Shown here piece by piece: positions 63,887-64,000 of a DNA stretch of 64,000 bases. The notes below the pieces were generated by a model that saw only the letters and a program-made list of their open reading frames with translations, had not been told where the DNA came from and searched no databases. Origin of the DNA: Parietichytrium sp. I65-24A (lineage: Eukaryota > Sar > Bigyra > Thraustochytrida > Thraustochytriidae). Position 1 is the first letter of the stretch, and each line of letters starts with the position of its first letter. Position numbers and translations under genes: made by a program. The stretch spans positions 310,001-374,000 of the forward strand of contig BLSF01000035.1 of NCBI GenBank assembly GCA_012862575.1, given 5' to 3'.

Positions 63887-64000
63887 CTAAAAGTCAAGCT
63901 CGACAACACAATCTACACAATGTCGGCCTTCGGCACAGGTCGCTGAAACCGCACAACTGAGAAATCGCGCGACCTGTGCGGTGGCAGAGGCTGCCAGGTA
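63887..64000 (-). CDS. Possible C-terminal end of a gene running in from the right
   Basis: The minus strand is open for 38 codons from the window edge to a TAG at 63887-63889; the translated end reads AEGRHCVDCVVELDF. No domain can be named and 38 codons is weak evidence. An 11-bp inverted repeat overlaps this stretch (63933-63943 with 63969-63979). Confidence 0.2.
   Translation of the reverse strand, partial: YLAASATAQVARFLSCAVSATCAEGRHCVDCVVELDF

Overview
Nuclear DNA from a eukaryotic protist. The evidence is eukaryote-only proteins (importin beta, APC13, kinesin-14, ALG13, PHD, SH3 and START domains), three short GT-AG introns, and coding regions separated by long, simple-sequence-rich spacers. 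Most genes are single-exon. My best guess for the lineage is a stramenopile of the labyrinthulomycete (thraustochytrid) type. I base this on intron-poor genes, a 'PT'-rich secreted stalk of the kind common in stramenopiles, single-pass receptors with GWxC/DGxCxC repeats, an SH3 domain, and proteins that look like flagellar or microtubule components. This is inference (about 0.6). No plastid, organelle, rRNA, tRNA, CRISPR or intact mobile element was seen.

Layout, left to right. 0-7 kb: a STAND/NB-ARC-TPR protein (+), a 92-aa putative mitochondrial membrane protein (+), and an extended-PHD/PHD chromatin protein (-). 9-12 kb: PRPP synthetase with a long leader and one intron (+), then a Cys-rich single-pass membrane protein (-). 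14.9-22.2 kb: importin beta (+) and a CrtC/AttH-lipocalin plus isoprenyl diphosphate synthase fusion (-). 25-30 kb: a large LRR protein split by one intron (-) and APC13 (+). 30.4-35.6 kb: kinesin-14 (-) and an alpha/beta hydrolase (+). 36.4-42.6 kb: an FYGxTT-repeat protein fused to an Hsp70 substrate-binding domain (+, one intron), FolD (+), NAD kinase (+) and a tail-anchored START protein (-). 47.7-50 kb: a HAD phosphatase ending in a CaaX box (+) and a VIT-type iron transporter (-). 53-58.8 kb: a PurK-PurE-PurC fusion (+), ALG13 (+) and an SH3 receptor-like protein (-). 61.5-63.2 kb: an O-fucosyltransferase-like protein (+).

Functional links. PRPP synthetase and the PurK-PurE-PurC enzyme belong to one pathway: the first makes the PRPP that starts purine synthesis, the second performs steps 6-7. 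FolD supplies one-carbon units and NAD kinase supplies NADP(H) to the same area of metabolism. ALG13 and the O-fucosyltransferase-like protein belong to glycosylation. Kinesin-14, APC13 and importin beta belong to division and transport. The genes are not in operons. Convergent 3' ends are close (142-1364 bp), while shared divergent 5' regions run from 0.6 to 5.1 kb.

The most notable points are three protein fusions (lipocalin-prenyl synthase, FYGxTT-Hsp70 SBD, PurK-PurE-PurC) and two sets of short dispersed intergenic motifs (TGACTGTGA with its variant TGACAGTGA, and the GTAC palindromes). The motifs are strongly over-represented and lie almost entirely in presumed promoter regions.
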